Assembly: GCA_902801325.1 (NCBI GenBank)
Contig: CADCHQ010000011.1
Span: forward strand, 1-64,000
Direction: 5' to 3'
Length of the DNA: 64,000 bases
From: an uncultured Bacteroidales bacterium
GTDB taxonomy: Bacteria > Bacteroidota > Bacteroidia > Bacteroidales > Bacteroidaceae
Shown here piece after piece: positions 21,710 to 31,300 of the stretch. How positions within the stretch are numbered: the stretch's first letter is position 1; each line of letters starts with the position of its first letter. Both the position numbers and the translations under genes were made by a program. The notes under the pieces were generated by a model. It did no database searches, was not told where the DNA came from, and saw only the letters and a program-made list of their open reading frames with translations.

Positions 21710-23122
21710 ATGAAATCATTTCTTGACGAAAACTTTCTCTTAGAAAACACGACAGCACAAGAGCTCTATCACGAGCAAGCAAAGGCTTTGCCCATCATTG
21801 ACTATCATTGCCACCTCGACCCACGCATGGTTGCGGAGGATCATCGCTTCCGCTCCATCACAGAGCTTTGGTTGGGAGGCGACCACTATAAATGGCGGGC
21901 AGAGCGCACCAACGGCGTACCAGAACGACTGATTACGGGCGACGCTTCGGATTGGGACAAGTTCGAAGCATGGGCCAAGACTGTGCCCTACTGCATGCGC
22001 AATCCTCTTTATCATTGGACACACTTGGAGTTGAAGACGGCCTTTGGTATTACCAAACTCCTCAACCCGCAAACGGCTCGCGAAATCTTTGACGAGACGA
22101 ACGAACGATTGCAGAACGATCCTAACATGACTGCCCGCGGACTGATGCGCCATTATGGGGTGGAACTCGTGTGCACTACCGACGACCCTATCGACGACCT
22201 TCGCTGGCACAAACAAGTCAAGGACGAAGGCTTCGAAATCCGTATGCTTCCGGCTTGGCGTCCCGACAAGGCTATGGCTGTGGAAAATCCCTATGCCTTC
22301 CGGGATTATGTAGCCAAACTGGCAAAAGCCGCCGATATGGAGATCAGAAGCTTCCAAGACTTTACGGATGCACTTGAACGCCGGCACGAATACTTCCATG
22401 CGATGGGTAGCAGACTCTCGGATCATGGCATCAATGAATTCTATGACGAACAATACAACGAAGCCGAAATCCGCACCATATTCAATGATGCACTGGCCGG
22501 CAAGCAACCAACCGAGGCAGACGTGCGTAAGTTTAAGTGCCACATGCTCTACTTCTTCGCCGTTCAGGACTACGAAGCAGGATGGACACAGCAGTTCCAC
22601 TATGGTGCCATGCGTAATAACAACAGTCGCATGATGCAAGCGCTTGGTCCCGACACGGGTTACGACAGCATCGGACAAAGCCAGACGGCGTTGGCTATGT
22701 CGCACTTCTTCAACCGTCTGAACGAAAACAGTCAACTCACGAAGACCATTATCTACAACCTCAATCCTGCCGACAACGAGATGGTGGCAACAATGCTTGG
22801 AAACTTCCAGGATGGTAGTGTGCCGGGCAAGATTCAATGGGGTTCGGGCTGGTGGTTCCTCGATCAGAAGGACGGTATCGAGCGTCAACTCAACGCCCTC
22901 TCTGCATTGGGATTGCTGAGTCGTTTCGTGGGAATGCTCACCGACTCTCGTTCGTTCCTCTCCTACCCTCGTCACGAGTACTTCCGACGCATTCTTTGCA
23001 ACCTCGTAGGTCGAGACATCGAACGCGGAGAACTTCCTTACGAAGGCTATGAGCAAGTGCGCGTCAAGCAGATGATAAAGGACATCTCGTACTACAACGC
23101 AAAGCAATATTTCAAATTCTAA
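21710..23122 (+). CDS. uxaC: glucuronate/galacturonate isomerase
   Basis: The protein has 470 residues and is cytosolic. It interconverts D-glucuronate and D-fructuronate, and D-galacturonate and D-tagaturonate, the first step of hexuronate use. It has the amidohydrolase-like metal motif IDYHCHLDPR near residue 28, WRAERTNGVPE, and the C-terminal signature LTDSRSFLSYPRHEYFRRILCN. It is full length. It is followed after 80 bp by the hexuronate transporter and faces uxaB-uxaA, which complete the branch to 2-keto-3-deoxygluconate. Confidence 0.97.
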   Translation: MKSFLDENFLLENTTAQELYHEQAKALPIIDYHCHLDPRMVAEDHRFRSITELWLGGDHYKWRAERTNGVPERLITGDASDWDKFEAWAKTVPYCMRNPLYHWTHLELKTAFGITKLLNPQTAREIFDETNERLQNDPNMTARGLMRHYGVELVCTTDDPIDDLRWHKQVKDEGFEIRMLPAWRPDKAMAVENPYAFRDYVAKLAKAADMEIRSFQDFTDALERRHEYFHAMGSRLSDHGINEFYDEQYNEAEIRTIFNDALAGKQPTEADVRKFKCHMLYFFAVQDYEAGWTQQFHYGAMRNNNSRMMQALGPDTGYDSIGQSQTALAMSHFFNRLNENSQLTKTIIYNLNPADNEMVATMLGNFQDGSVPGKIQWGSGWWFLDQKDGIERQLNALSALGLLSRFVGMLTDSRSFLSYPRHEYFRRILCNLVGRDIERGELPYEGYEQVRVKQMIKDISYYNAKQYFKF

Positions 23123-23128
23123 AGGAAT

Positions 23129-23159
23129 CCCCTCTCTGACACTCTCCCTTGGGGAGAAG
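23129..23159. repeat. GC-palindrome element, partial copy
   Basis: CCCCTCTCTGACACTCTCCC followed by TTGGGGAGA, just after the uxaC stop. It is a degraded copy of the CCCCTCC/GGAGGGG family. Confidence 0.5.
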
Positions 23160-23202
23160 AAAATAATTGTTTATTACGAATAAGAATTAATGCATAAGAC
23201 AA

Positions 23203-24663
23203 ATGGCAAATAGTAAATTGTCGAATATTAAAACAAACTGGCGCTGGTGGATATGTAGCCTCCTGTTCGTCGCCACTATGGTCAATTACATGGATCGTCA
23301 GGTTCTCTCCCTGACGTGGAAAGACTTTATTGCTCCCGAATTTGGGTGGAAGGATGGTGACTATGGCCTCATCACGGGTTTCTTCTCTTTATCCTATGCC
23401 TTCATCAGTTTGTTTGCCGGCAAGTTCATCGACTGGATGGGCACTCGACGCGGTTATCTCATCGCCATCTTCGTATGGAGTCTTGGTGCTTGCCTCCATG
23501 CTGCATGCGGATGGGGCGCCATTCACACGGCTTCTGCCCTTGTGCTCTCCGTTGGCACCGTCTCCGTTTGGTTCTTCCTTGCCTGCCGTTTCGTACTTGC
23601 CTTGGGTGAGGCTGGCAACTTCCCTGCCGCAATCAAAGTGACTGCCGAATACTTTCCCAAGAAAGACCGCGCCCTAGCTACCAGCATCTTCAACGCAGGT
23701 GCTTCCATCGGAGCCCTTGCTGCTCCTGCCACCATACCCATGCTCGCTCGTGCTTTCGGTTGGGAGATGGCTTTCATCATCATAGGTGCTCTCGGCTTCA
23801 TTTGGATGGGTTTCTGGGCAACGATATACGATAGTCCCGAAAAGAGCAAACATGTCAATGCGGCTGAATTAGCATATATTCGTCAGGACGAGAACGACCC
23901 CACCCCCAATCCCCGCCCGAGGGAGGAGAGTATAACGGAAAAGGAAACCACGCCCTCCCCGAAGGGAGGGAACGGGGAGGGAGGTTCCATCCCTTACTGG
24001 CATTGCTTCCGCTATCGCCAGACTTGGTCGTTCATTGCCGGTAAATTCTTTACCGATGGCGTTTGGTGGTTCTTCCTCTTCTGGGCACCCGCTTACTTCA
24101 GCGACCAGTATGGCTATCGCAGCGACTCGCATCAAGCCGTTATGCTCATCTTTGTCCTTTATCTCATCGTCACCGTACTTAGCATCGGAGGCGGTTACCT
24201 GCCCAAATACTTCGTCGAGAAAAGAGGTATGGAACCCTATGCTGGCCGTATGCGCGCCATGTTCCTCTTTGCCTTGTTCCCTCTCACGGCTTTGCTGGCA
24301 CAGCCACTCGGAACCCTGAGTGCCTGGTTCCCTGCCATCATCATCGGTTTGGCAGGTGCAGGACACCAATCGTGGTCAGCTAACCTTTACAGCACCATTG
24401 GCGATATGTTCCCTCGCTCAACTGTTGCAACCATCACAGGCATTGGCACAATGGCGGGAGGCATAGCTTCGTTCCTCATCAACTGGGGATCGGGTCACTT
24501 CTTCGATTACTGTCAGGCACAAGGAAGCCTCTTCTCGTTCCTCAGTTTCGAAGGGAAAGAGGCCGGTTACATGATTGTCTTTTGCATCTGTGCCGTCAGC
24601 TACCTCATTGCGTGGTTGGTGATGAAGACGCTTGTACCGAAGTACAAAAAGATTGAGGTTTAA
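23203..24663 (+). CDS. exuT: hexuronate MFS transporter (ExuT-like)
   Basis: The protein has 486 residues with 12 predicted membrane segments in the anion:cation symporter branch of the major facilitator superfamily. Typical parts are NYMDRQVLSL in the first segment and the loop motif GKFIDWMGTRRGYL. It takes up glucuronate or galacturonate across the inner membrane. The central cytoplasmic loop after AELAYIRQDEND carries about 30 extra residues (PTPNPRPREESITEKETTPS and PKGGNGEGG) encoded by two copies of the GC-palindrome element. The reading frame stays open, and the loop position suggests the insertion is tolerated. It is cotranscribed with uxaC. Confidence 0.92.
   Translation: MANSKLSNIKTNWRWWICSLLFVATMVNYMDRQVLSLTWKDFIAPEFGWKDGDYGLITGFFSLSYAFISLFAGKFIDWMGTRRGYLIAIFVWSLGACLHAACGWGAIHTASALVLSVGTVSVWFFLACRFVLALGEAGNFPAAIKVTAEYFPKKDRALATSIFNAGASIGALAAPATIPMLARAFGWEMAFIIIGALGFIWMGFWATIYDSPEKSKHVNAAELAYIRQDENDPTPNPRPREESITEKETTPSPKGGNGEGGSIPYWHCFRYRQTWSFIAGKFFTDGVWWFFLFWAPAYFSDQYGYRSDSHQAVMLIFVLYLIVTVLSIGGGYLPKYFVEKRGMEPYAGRMRAMFLFALFPLTALLAQPLGTLSAWFPAIIIGLAGAGHQSWSANLYSTIGDMFPRSTVATITGIGTMAGGIASFLINWGSGHFFDYCQAQGSLFSFLSFEGKEAGYMIVFCICAVSYLIAWLVMKTLVPKYKKIEV
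23897..23987. repeat. GC-palindrome element inside exuT (two half-copies)
   Basis: CCCCACCCCCAATCCCCGCC with GGGAGGAGAG, then CCCTCCCCGAAGGGAGGG with CGGGGAGGGAGG. Both are in frame with the transporter and code for its Pro/Gly-rich loop insertion. Confidence 0.8.
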
Positions 24664-24679
24664 GGGAAGCAAGAATCAA

Positions 24680-24871
24680 ACCTATATTCAAGACGCATCA
24701 TACCTAGGTTCAAGACTCGTCGAACCTATGTTCGTTGTTAATCGAGCCTAGGTTCGATGGCGATAAGGCCTAAGGGCTTCCGCGATAAGGCCTAAGGGCT
24801 TCGCCAATAAGCCCTAGGGGTTAAAAGATAAGGCCTATGTCTTACACCGAGAAGACATAGGCCTTATTAAG
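24680..24871. repeat. tandem palindromic array A (about 22-24 bp units)
   Basis: It has two themes. Units with ACCTAGGTTC-type palindromes recur four times (24680-24757), then units with ATAAGGCCTAAGGGCTT recur three to four times (24762-24843). The array ends in a perfect long hairpin. It lies between the convergent exuT and uxaA genes. Confidence 0.75.
24828..24867. terminator. bidirectional hairpin between exuT and uxaA
   Basis: ATAAGGCCTATGTCTT (24828-24843) and its perfect complement (24852-24867) form a 16 bp stem with an 8 nt loop between convergent genes. It probably ends both transcripts, although the T-runs are weak. It is built from a unit of array A. Confidence 0.55.
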
Positions 24872-24901
24872 TTATAATCTAAATATAAATACTGAAAATA
24901 T

Positions 24902-24924
24902 AAATATCTGGGTTCCAGATATTT
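24902..24924. repeat. perfect palindrome
   Basis: AAATATCTGG, GTT, CCAGATATTT: a perfect 10 bp inverted repeat 13 bp from the uxaA stop codon. It may serve as a second terminator stem or a protein site. Confidence 0.6.
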
Positions 24925-24936
24925 GATACAAAGAAC

Positions 24937-26511
24937 TTAAAGCGTTACTCCATTCTTAAATATAGCTATTTCCGCATAGCCTCGAGCCTCGCTCTTCGTG
25001 GTTTTGCCTGAGGCAATTTGCAGGATAAGAGCTATGAATCGTTGCAACAAGTCCTCCATGCTTTCCCCTTCGAGAAGCGTTCCTGCATTGAAGTCAATCC
25101 AGTGCGATTTGTCATGTGCCAAGCGGCTATTCGTGGAAACCTTTAAGGTAGGAACAAAGGTGGCGAATGGAGTGCCTCTGCCCGTAGTAAAGAGCACCAA
25201 CTGACACCCAGATGCGGCTAAGGCAGTGGAGGCTACCAAGTCGTTGCCTGGGGCTGAGAGCAAATGCAAACCCCTATTCTCGCCTATGCGTTCGCCATAG
25301 GGAAGCACACCGCAAACTGGCGAACTGCCCGACTTCTGCGTGCATCCGAGTGCTTTCTCTTCGAGGGTACTGATGCCTCCCGCCTTATTTCCTGGCGAAG
25401 GGTTCTCACCAACAGGTTGACCATGCGAGAGGAAATATTCCTTGAAATTATTGATCAAGTCAATGGTCTCATTCAGTAATTCCTTAGTGGCACAGCGACG
25501 CATCAATATCGTTTCTGCACCAAACATCTCGGGAACCTCCGTCAGGACGGTCGTACCCCCTTGTTCCATACATAGCCAGTCGCTAAACCTACCCAAAAGA
25601 GGATTAGCCGTAATGCCAGAGAAACCATCACTACCACCACACTTAAGACCGATTCGCAATGCCGAAGCAGGTTGTGGGGTACGTCGGAAACCTGTGGCCT
25701 GTCGATAGAGTTCGGTTAACTGTTGCATAGCGAACTCTTCTTCATCGCCCTCCACTTCCTGACATATCATGAAGCGAACGCGTTCCTTGTCATAATCCCC
25801 ACAAAAGGCCTGAAAGTCGCGAGGCTGATTGTTCTCACAGCCAAGCCCTATCACGAGAATGCCTCCAGCATTGGGATGATGCACCATATCGCGCAGTATC
25901 TTGCGGGTTTGCTCATGGTCGTCGCCCAATTGCGAGCATCCGTAGTTATGAGGAAAACCGACTATCGCGTCCACGCCTTCGCCTTCCTGGAAGACTTCGC
26001 TTTTCATACGGTCCACGACCCTGCGGACGATGCCATCCACACATCCGACAGTGGGTATTACCCATATTTCATTGCGAATGCCCACTTGCCCGTCGGGACG
26101 CAAATAACCCTGAAATTGACTAAGATGGGCAAAGGGCAAAGGACTAAGGTCATTGGAATTCTTGACTTTTGCCTTTAGACTTTCGCCTTCAGCCTCTTGA
26201 CATGTAATGTCCTTATAATCAAGCGTACCGCTCAAGTTTGTCTGGATGTCACGGTGGTCAATAAGCGAGCCTTTCTTAACGGGATGAATCGTATGCCCTA
26301 TGGGAAACCCGTACTTTATCACCTGTTCGCCTGCCTCAAAGTCCTTCAAGGCTATCTTATGACCTGCAGGAATACCGGGGAGGTCTTGCAAGGCCACCGC
26401 CACATTGTCGTTGGGATGAATCGTAATGGTTTTCACAAAAGACTCTCCCCCCTGCCCCTCCTTGTTAAGGAGGGGAGAAGTATCGCTTGCTACTTGCTGT
26501 TTTATTTCCAT
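24937..26511 (-). CDS. uxaA: altronate dehydratase
   Basis: The protein has 524 residues and converts D-altronate to 2-keto-3-deoxygluconate, usually with Fe2+. An N-terminal SAF domain (about 28-95) is followed by the UxaA catalytic region with GYLRPDGQVGIRNEIWVIPT, FPHNYGCSQLGDD, IGLGCENNQ, GLKCGGSDGFSGITANP and ENPSPGNKAGGISTLEEKALG. Two stretches look repeat-derived: the N-terminal TSPLLNKEGQGGESF, and NSNDLSPLPFAHLSQ between the two domains. This makes the protein slightly longer than usual. It is downstream of uxaB on the same strand with a 110 bp repeat-filled gap. Confidence 0.95.
   Translation of the reverse strand: MEIKQQVASDTSPLLNKEGQGGESFVKTITIHPNDNVAVALQDLPGIPAGHKIALKDFEAGEQVIKYGFPIGHTIHPVKKGSLIDHRDIQTNLSGTLDYKDITCQEAEGESLKAKVKNSNDLSPLPFAHLSQFQGYLRPDGQVGIRNEIWVIPTVGCVDGIVRRVVDRMKSEVFQEGEGVDAIVGFPHNYGCSQLGDDHEQTRKILRDMVHHPNAGGILVIGLGCENNQPRDFQAFCGDYDKERVRFMICQEVEGDEEEFAMQQLTELYRQATGFRRTPQPASALRIGLKCGGSDGFSGITANPLLGRFSDWLCMEQGGTTVLTEVPEMFGAETILMRRCATKELLNETIDLINNFKEYFLSHGQPVGENPSPGNKAGGISTLEEKALGCTQKSGSSPVCGVLPYGERIGENRGLHLLSAPGNDLVASTALAASGCQLVLFTTGRGTPFATFVPTLKVSTNSRLAHDKSHWIDFNAGTLLEGESMEDLLQRFIALILQIASGKTTKSEARGYAEIAIFKNGVTL
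26439..26480. repeat. GC-palindrome element inside the 5' end of uxaA
   Basis: ACTCTCCCCCCTGCCCCTCC, TTGTTAA, GGAGGGGAGA. In frame on the minus strand it codes SPLLNKEGQGGES close to the start codon. Confidence 0.8.
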
Positions 26512-26535
26512 TTTGATAGTAAACTTTATGTGGGT

Positions 26536-26620
26536 ATATACTCCCCTCCCTAACAGGGCAACGCAAGTTAGGCGTTAGCGTTGGGGAGCCTGCGACGGAG
26601 GGCTGGGTGGGGGTAAGTCT
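26536..26620. repeat. GC-palindrome element between uxaB and uxaA
   Basis: CTCCCCTCCCTAACAGGG, an interruption with GCGTTAGCG, then GGGCTGGGTGGGGGTAAGTC. It is a copy opened by about 40 bp of other sequence. Confidence 0.65.
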
Positions 26621-26621
26621 T

Positions 26622-28103
26622 CTACTCCATCACTCCCTCTACCGTACTAAGCATCCCCTTCTCCTGTATGGAGTCAAGCATCTGCGTGAGCATGTCCGTA
26701 AGCCCAGGAATCTGGTTCAAATCGCCATGTTCGTGCCAGATAAGGTCTTGGGCTGCAAGCACACCTTCGGCAATCTTCCGCGTGTCGCCCGTTTGCCAAA
26801 GCTCGTCAAGGAGAGCCATGATGCGAGCATCGTCATTAGGCTTAATAGGTGCACCATCTGCACGTACGCCTCCCTTGTAATAGGTAATGATGGCGGCAAG
26901 TCCAAGCACAAGACCCTTGGGCAGTTCGCCCTTACGCTCAAGGTAAGTCTTCAGGCCTGGCAAGTCGCGTGTCTGATACTTGGGGAAGGAGTTCAGCATG
27001 ATGCTTGTTACCTGATGATCGACATAGGGATTGAGGAAACGCTCGAGGACATCGCCTGCAAACTGCTGCAACTCATCCATAGGCAGGTTTAGCGTCTGCA
27101 TGAGTTCGTCGAACTGAACCTTATGGATGAACTTGCCCACTACGGGATGCTGACAAGCGTCACGAACGATGTCGATACCCGACAGATAAGCCACTGGCGA
27201 AAGCACGGTATGCGGACCATTAAGCAACGTCACCTTACGTTCGTGATAAGGTGCCTCGTTGTGGGTGAGCACAATATTAAGTCCTGCTCGTTCGGCAGGG
27301 AATTCCTTTGCCAACTGTTCCAAAGGCAAATTGGGTGCGGTCTCTATAACCCACAGGTGGAAAGCCTCACCCTGAACCACCATATTATCGTCATAACCCA
27401 GTTTCTCCTGTATGTTACCTATCTCTTTCCTTGGGAAGCCAGGTACGATGCGGTCGACCAGCGTGGCACAAACATAGCAGGATTCCGTCGTCCACTTCTT
27501 AAAGCTTTCGTACGCATCACCAAAGTCCTCACGCCAGAGTTCCACATATTGGTCAATGCACTCGCGCAAGTGATGACCATTGAGGAAGATCAACTCGCAA
27601 GGCATAATGATAAATCCCTTCGCTGGATCACCATTGAACGTCTTAAACCTGTGCCAAAGCAGTTGCACGAGCTTACCCGGATAACTGCTAGCGGGTTTGT
27701 CCGACAGACGGCAAGCAGGGTCAAAAGCAATACCCGCTTCTGTAGTGTTCGAGATGACGAAGCGCATCTCTGGTTGCTCAGCCAGACGAAGGAAGGCATC
27801 GAAGTCCTGATAGGGGTTGAGCGCACGACTGATGGTGTCGATGAGGGTTAGCGAGTTAACAGGTTTCCCGTCGATAAGTCCTTGCAAATTGACATGATAG
27901 AGGCAATCCTGCTCATTCAGTTTCTCTACCATACCTTGTGCAATGGGTTGAACGACTACAACCGACGCATCGAAGTCCGTCGACTCGTCTACCTTCTGTA
28001 TAATCCAATCCACAAACGCACGAAGGAAATTGCCTTCGCCAAACTGTATCACTCGTTCCGTCCTCACGCGTTTAGGCGCTGTCTTACTATTTAATGGTTG
28101 CAT
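26622..28103 (-). CDS. uxaB: tagaturonate/fructuronate reductase
   Basis: The protein has 493 residues and is a mannitol-dehydrogenase-family NADH oxidoreductase that reduces D-tagaturonate to D-altronate. Motifs include the N-terminal IQFGEGNFLRAFVDWII, VISNTTEAGIAFDP, and LLNGPHTVLSPVAYLSG. It is full length. It starts the uxaB-uxaA unit from its own promoter and works after UxaC and before UxaA. No uxuA/uxuB or kdgK gene is in the window, so the last steps must be encoded elsewhere. Confidence 0.94.
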   Translation of the reverse strand: MQPLNSKTAPKRVRTERVIQFGEGNFLRAFVDWIIQKVDESTDFDASVVVVQPIAQGMVEKLNEQDCLYHVNLQGLIDGKPVNSLTLIDTISRALNPYQDFDAFLRLAEQPEMRFVISNTTEAGIAFDPACRLSDKPASSYPGKLVQLLWHRFKTFNGDPAKGFIIMPCELIFLNGHHLRECIDQYVELWREDFGDAYESFKKWTTESCYVCATLVDRIVPGFPRKEIGNIQEKLGYDDNMVVQGEAFHLWVIETAPNLPLEQLAKEFPAERAGLNIVLTHNEAPYHERKVTLLNGPHTVLSPVAYLSGIDIVRDACQHPVVGKFIHKVQFDELMQTLNLPMDELQQFAGDVLERFLNPYVDHQVTSIMLNSFPKYQTRDLPGLKTYLERKGELPKGLVLGLAAIITYYKGGVRADGAPIKPNDDARIMALLDELWQTGDTRKIAEGVLAAQDLIWHEHGDLNQIPGLTDMLTQMLDSIQEKGMLSTVEGVME

Positions 28104-28131
28104 AATGTTTGAGTTTGTTAGTTATTGAGTA

Positions 28132-28163
28132 CAAAAGTACCACTTTCTTTTTATATATGCAAG
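28132..28163 (-). promoter_or_regulatory. uxaB promoter
   Basis: Minus strand CTTG (28160-28163), a 20 bp spacer and an exact TACTTTTG (28132-28139), about 30 nt before the ATG. Confidence 0.6.
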
Positions 28164-28174
28164 TTTGGTGGAGC

Positions 28175-28209
28175 AAACAAAACCCTCGCTCCAATATTAG
28201 GAGAAAGGG
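28175..28209 (-). terminator. terminator of the large MBG/LRR gene
   Basis: On the minus strand CCCTTTCTCC, TAATATT, GGAGCGAGGG forms a stem of two 4 bp blocks followed by TTTTGTTT. It separates the surface-protein unit from uxaB. Confidence 0.7.
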
Positions 28210-28254
28210 CTTTGGTTCTTCCGCTTATTTAAATCCTCTCAATATATATGGCTG

Positions 28255-28371
28255 GCTCTCGCCACCACGGGGAGAGCAGAGAGAGGGGCTGGTTCTTTAT
28301 TCAATAGACTCTCCTCCCAATGGGGGGGAGCGGGGAGAGGGGGGCTGGGAGAGTATGGGGAGAGAGGGACT
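28255..28371. repeat. GC-palindrome elements downstream of the large surface-protein gene
   Basis: Two head-to-tail copies (CCACGGGGAGAGCAGAGAG and CTCTCCTCCCAATGGGGGGG with GGGGAGAGGGGGGCTGGGAG) fill most of the space between the stop codon and the terminator. No gene is present here. Confidence 0.75.
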
Positions 28372-31300
28372 TTATTCCTTTCCTAAAATTATGTTAACCA
28401 ATGATGTAACGTCAGCAATTGAAATCGTTCCATCGCGATTGACGTCTGCTGCCTGCATATTTAGCGAGCCTGCATCCTTGCCTAAGATTATGTTAACCAA
28501 TGATGTAACGTCGGCAATGCTTCGATGATTATCATTGTTAACATCGCCTAACTGCTCATCACTTATTCGAACAGTTATCAAACACGTATCAGTAATGTCT
28601 TCGTTTTCTTCACTGGTAACGACGATATTTGCTATTCCATACGATACCGCTGTAACCAATCCGTTATTTACAGTTGCCACGGCTTCGTTATCACTACTCC
28701 ATATAACCCGTTGGTTTGCAGCATCTGCGGGCGAGATTGAAGCAGTTAATAAGGCTGTTTTACCTATTCCGTCAATATATTTTGTATTTTCGCTTAACGC
28801 TATACTTTCTACAGGCTTTCCTATTTTGTCACTCTCCTCTATGAAGAAAAACTCCTTCCATTGGTCGGCAGCTTGATAGCGTACAGCAGCGCCAACAAGG
28901 ACTCTTAACGTGCAATTCCATTTGTTAATATCGTCTAAAGCTTGTGTTCCGCAGGTCGGCGGATTGCTGGCTTTGCTAATAATATTGGTTACGGAGACAC
29001 AATCAGAAAAGGCTTCTTGCCCGATTGTTTGTACACGATAACCAAAGGCAAAGTAGTCAAGGCTCGAGCATCCCGAGAACGCCCAGTTACCGATTGTTGT
29101 CACTCCATCACCAATACGAACGTTCTTCAGATTTGTACATCCATAGAACTCATTATCCGAAATTTCCGTCTCGCGGTCAGTGATATGAACACTGCGTAAT
29201 GAGGCGTTGCGATAGAAAGGTGAATAACCCTTATTGCTGCTGGTCGGATACATAATATTTCGTCCGATATAGACAGAGTCAAGAGGGCAATCCACAAACA
29301 ATGGTGAGGAACCATTGCTGCCCAACGAAAGTTCGCTTGCCTTATCTGCCATAACCACAGTCGATAGATTAGTACATCCTGCAAATACATAATCATCTAT
29401 TGTATTTACTGCTGTTGGAATCTTTAACGTTGGAAGTGCTGAACAGTTCCTGAATGCATACTCCCTTATATGATTGACATTGTTTCCAATCTGCATGTTT
29501 GTTAGCGAGGAGCACCCAGAGAATGCATAACTACTTATGGTTTCTACCCCGGTTCCTATTTTTGCGGAAGTCAATTTAGAGCAATTATTAAATGCGTATG
29601 CTCCAATAGAGTCAACAGAGTTAGGAATAACAATGCCTTGCAGATTATTACAATTCTCAAATGCATGTTCGCCAAGCGACGTGACTTGTCCCCCTATACC
29701 ACAGCTATTCATAGATGAATTATTCGCAAATGCATAATCTCCTATTATACCACTATTTTGTAATAAAGCTAATTCTAAATTTGAACAAGACTTGAATGTC
29801 TCATTGCATATATCCTTCACATGTTCACCAATCTCCAATGTCTTTAGCCCCGTACTATTAAGAAATGCCGCGCTTCCAATACTTCCAACATTGTTAATAT
29901 TTGCAGAGAAGTTTCCCATAATACCACTAAATGCATACGCACCGATATTACCATTGTTTGACATAATAATATCCTTAATAGACAAGTCTTGATAGAATGC
30001 ATAGGGTTTTACGTCTTTTACCGTTAGGGTAATGTTTCGGTACTCAACAGCCTCTCTTATACTCACGAATTCCGTCGAGGCATCATATCGGCAATCTATG
30101 ACATCACAGGTCCGTTCCGAAGGGCTGATAGGCACATATTTCACGCCATCCACATCAAACAGAGAACTTAAAAACGAATACACCGTTTTATCACTCAATG
30201 CGGTATACAAGTTATTTGACACATAATTCACAATTCCCTCTGCAGAGGTATAGTTAGTGGGTGGGGTATTAGTAAGCCATATTGTCTTAACAGGCTTTGT
30301 CGCTGAGTGGAAAGCATAGTTCGAAATAGTTAGCACACCACTGCCAATAGTCAAGGATTTTAGACTTGTACCCTGAAACGCGAAGTCACCGATAGATGTT
30401 ACAGCATTCGGAATTATAATTGATTTCAATACGGAACAGCCATTAAAAGCATTCGCTGGAATGCTAGTAAGACCTGTAAATAACTGAAGCTCGTTAAACG
30501 AAGTAATGCCGCTATTTCTAAATACCGTACCAATATCTGTTACTGCAGCAGCCTCGCCTTTACTTAGATAGCCATCGTTATTACTGTCCCAATTATCTAA
30601 ACAAAGGGTTTGTACTGTATTATCTGCGAATGTGATATAATCAACAATCGAAAGTGTGCCATTTATAAAGCTGATATCATAATTGGTGGCTTGAGCTGCG
30701 GAAACAATTATTTCGTATTCTCCTTCGGGGCTATTCTCTGTTGCATAACATGTAAAGATAGGTTGCTGAGTGAGGACTTTCTTGTCTTCCCCATTTCGGA
30801 ATCCACTATACGAAGCATCAAATTTAGGATTCGACTCTCCTGGCTTTCTCGTGTACGACTTTGCTGTAATTGTTAAAGGAGCTGGAGTTATTGTCAGCGT
30901 ACCATTGACATACGTTGTCTTATTATTCTGCACACTCCCTTGACCGACAATAATCGGATAGGTTCCCACAGGTGAGGTTGAAGTAGCTGTAGTCGAAAGC
31001 TCAGGAATCCCATCCAAGGTACCACTCCCTTCATAGTTAAGTTCGGGTACACAGTCTCCATAAGCCATTGTCTTGTTAATGGCAGTAACCGTGGCTGGCG
31101 CATACTCTATCGTCAGTGTTCCATTTACATAACTGATATCATAATTCTGGGATTCTGCTCCGTGTGGGATGATTTCGTATGTACCAACAGGGCTATCTGC
31201 AGAGGCTACGCAAGTAATCGTTGGTTGTGTTGTTAATACACTTTCATCTTCACCATTCTTAAATCCTTCGTAAGAAACAATGAACACAGGATTTCCTTCC

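Noticed and set aside
21740..23107. 455-codon open frame antisense to uxaC
   Set aside because: It lies wholly inside a certain gene, has no domain or promoter, and is explained by GC-rich third positions.
28372..28560. Cellulosome component, because of dockerin-like repeats
   Set aside because: No cohesin or scaffoldin is seen, and such tails are common on secreted Prevotella-type proteins without cellulosomes.
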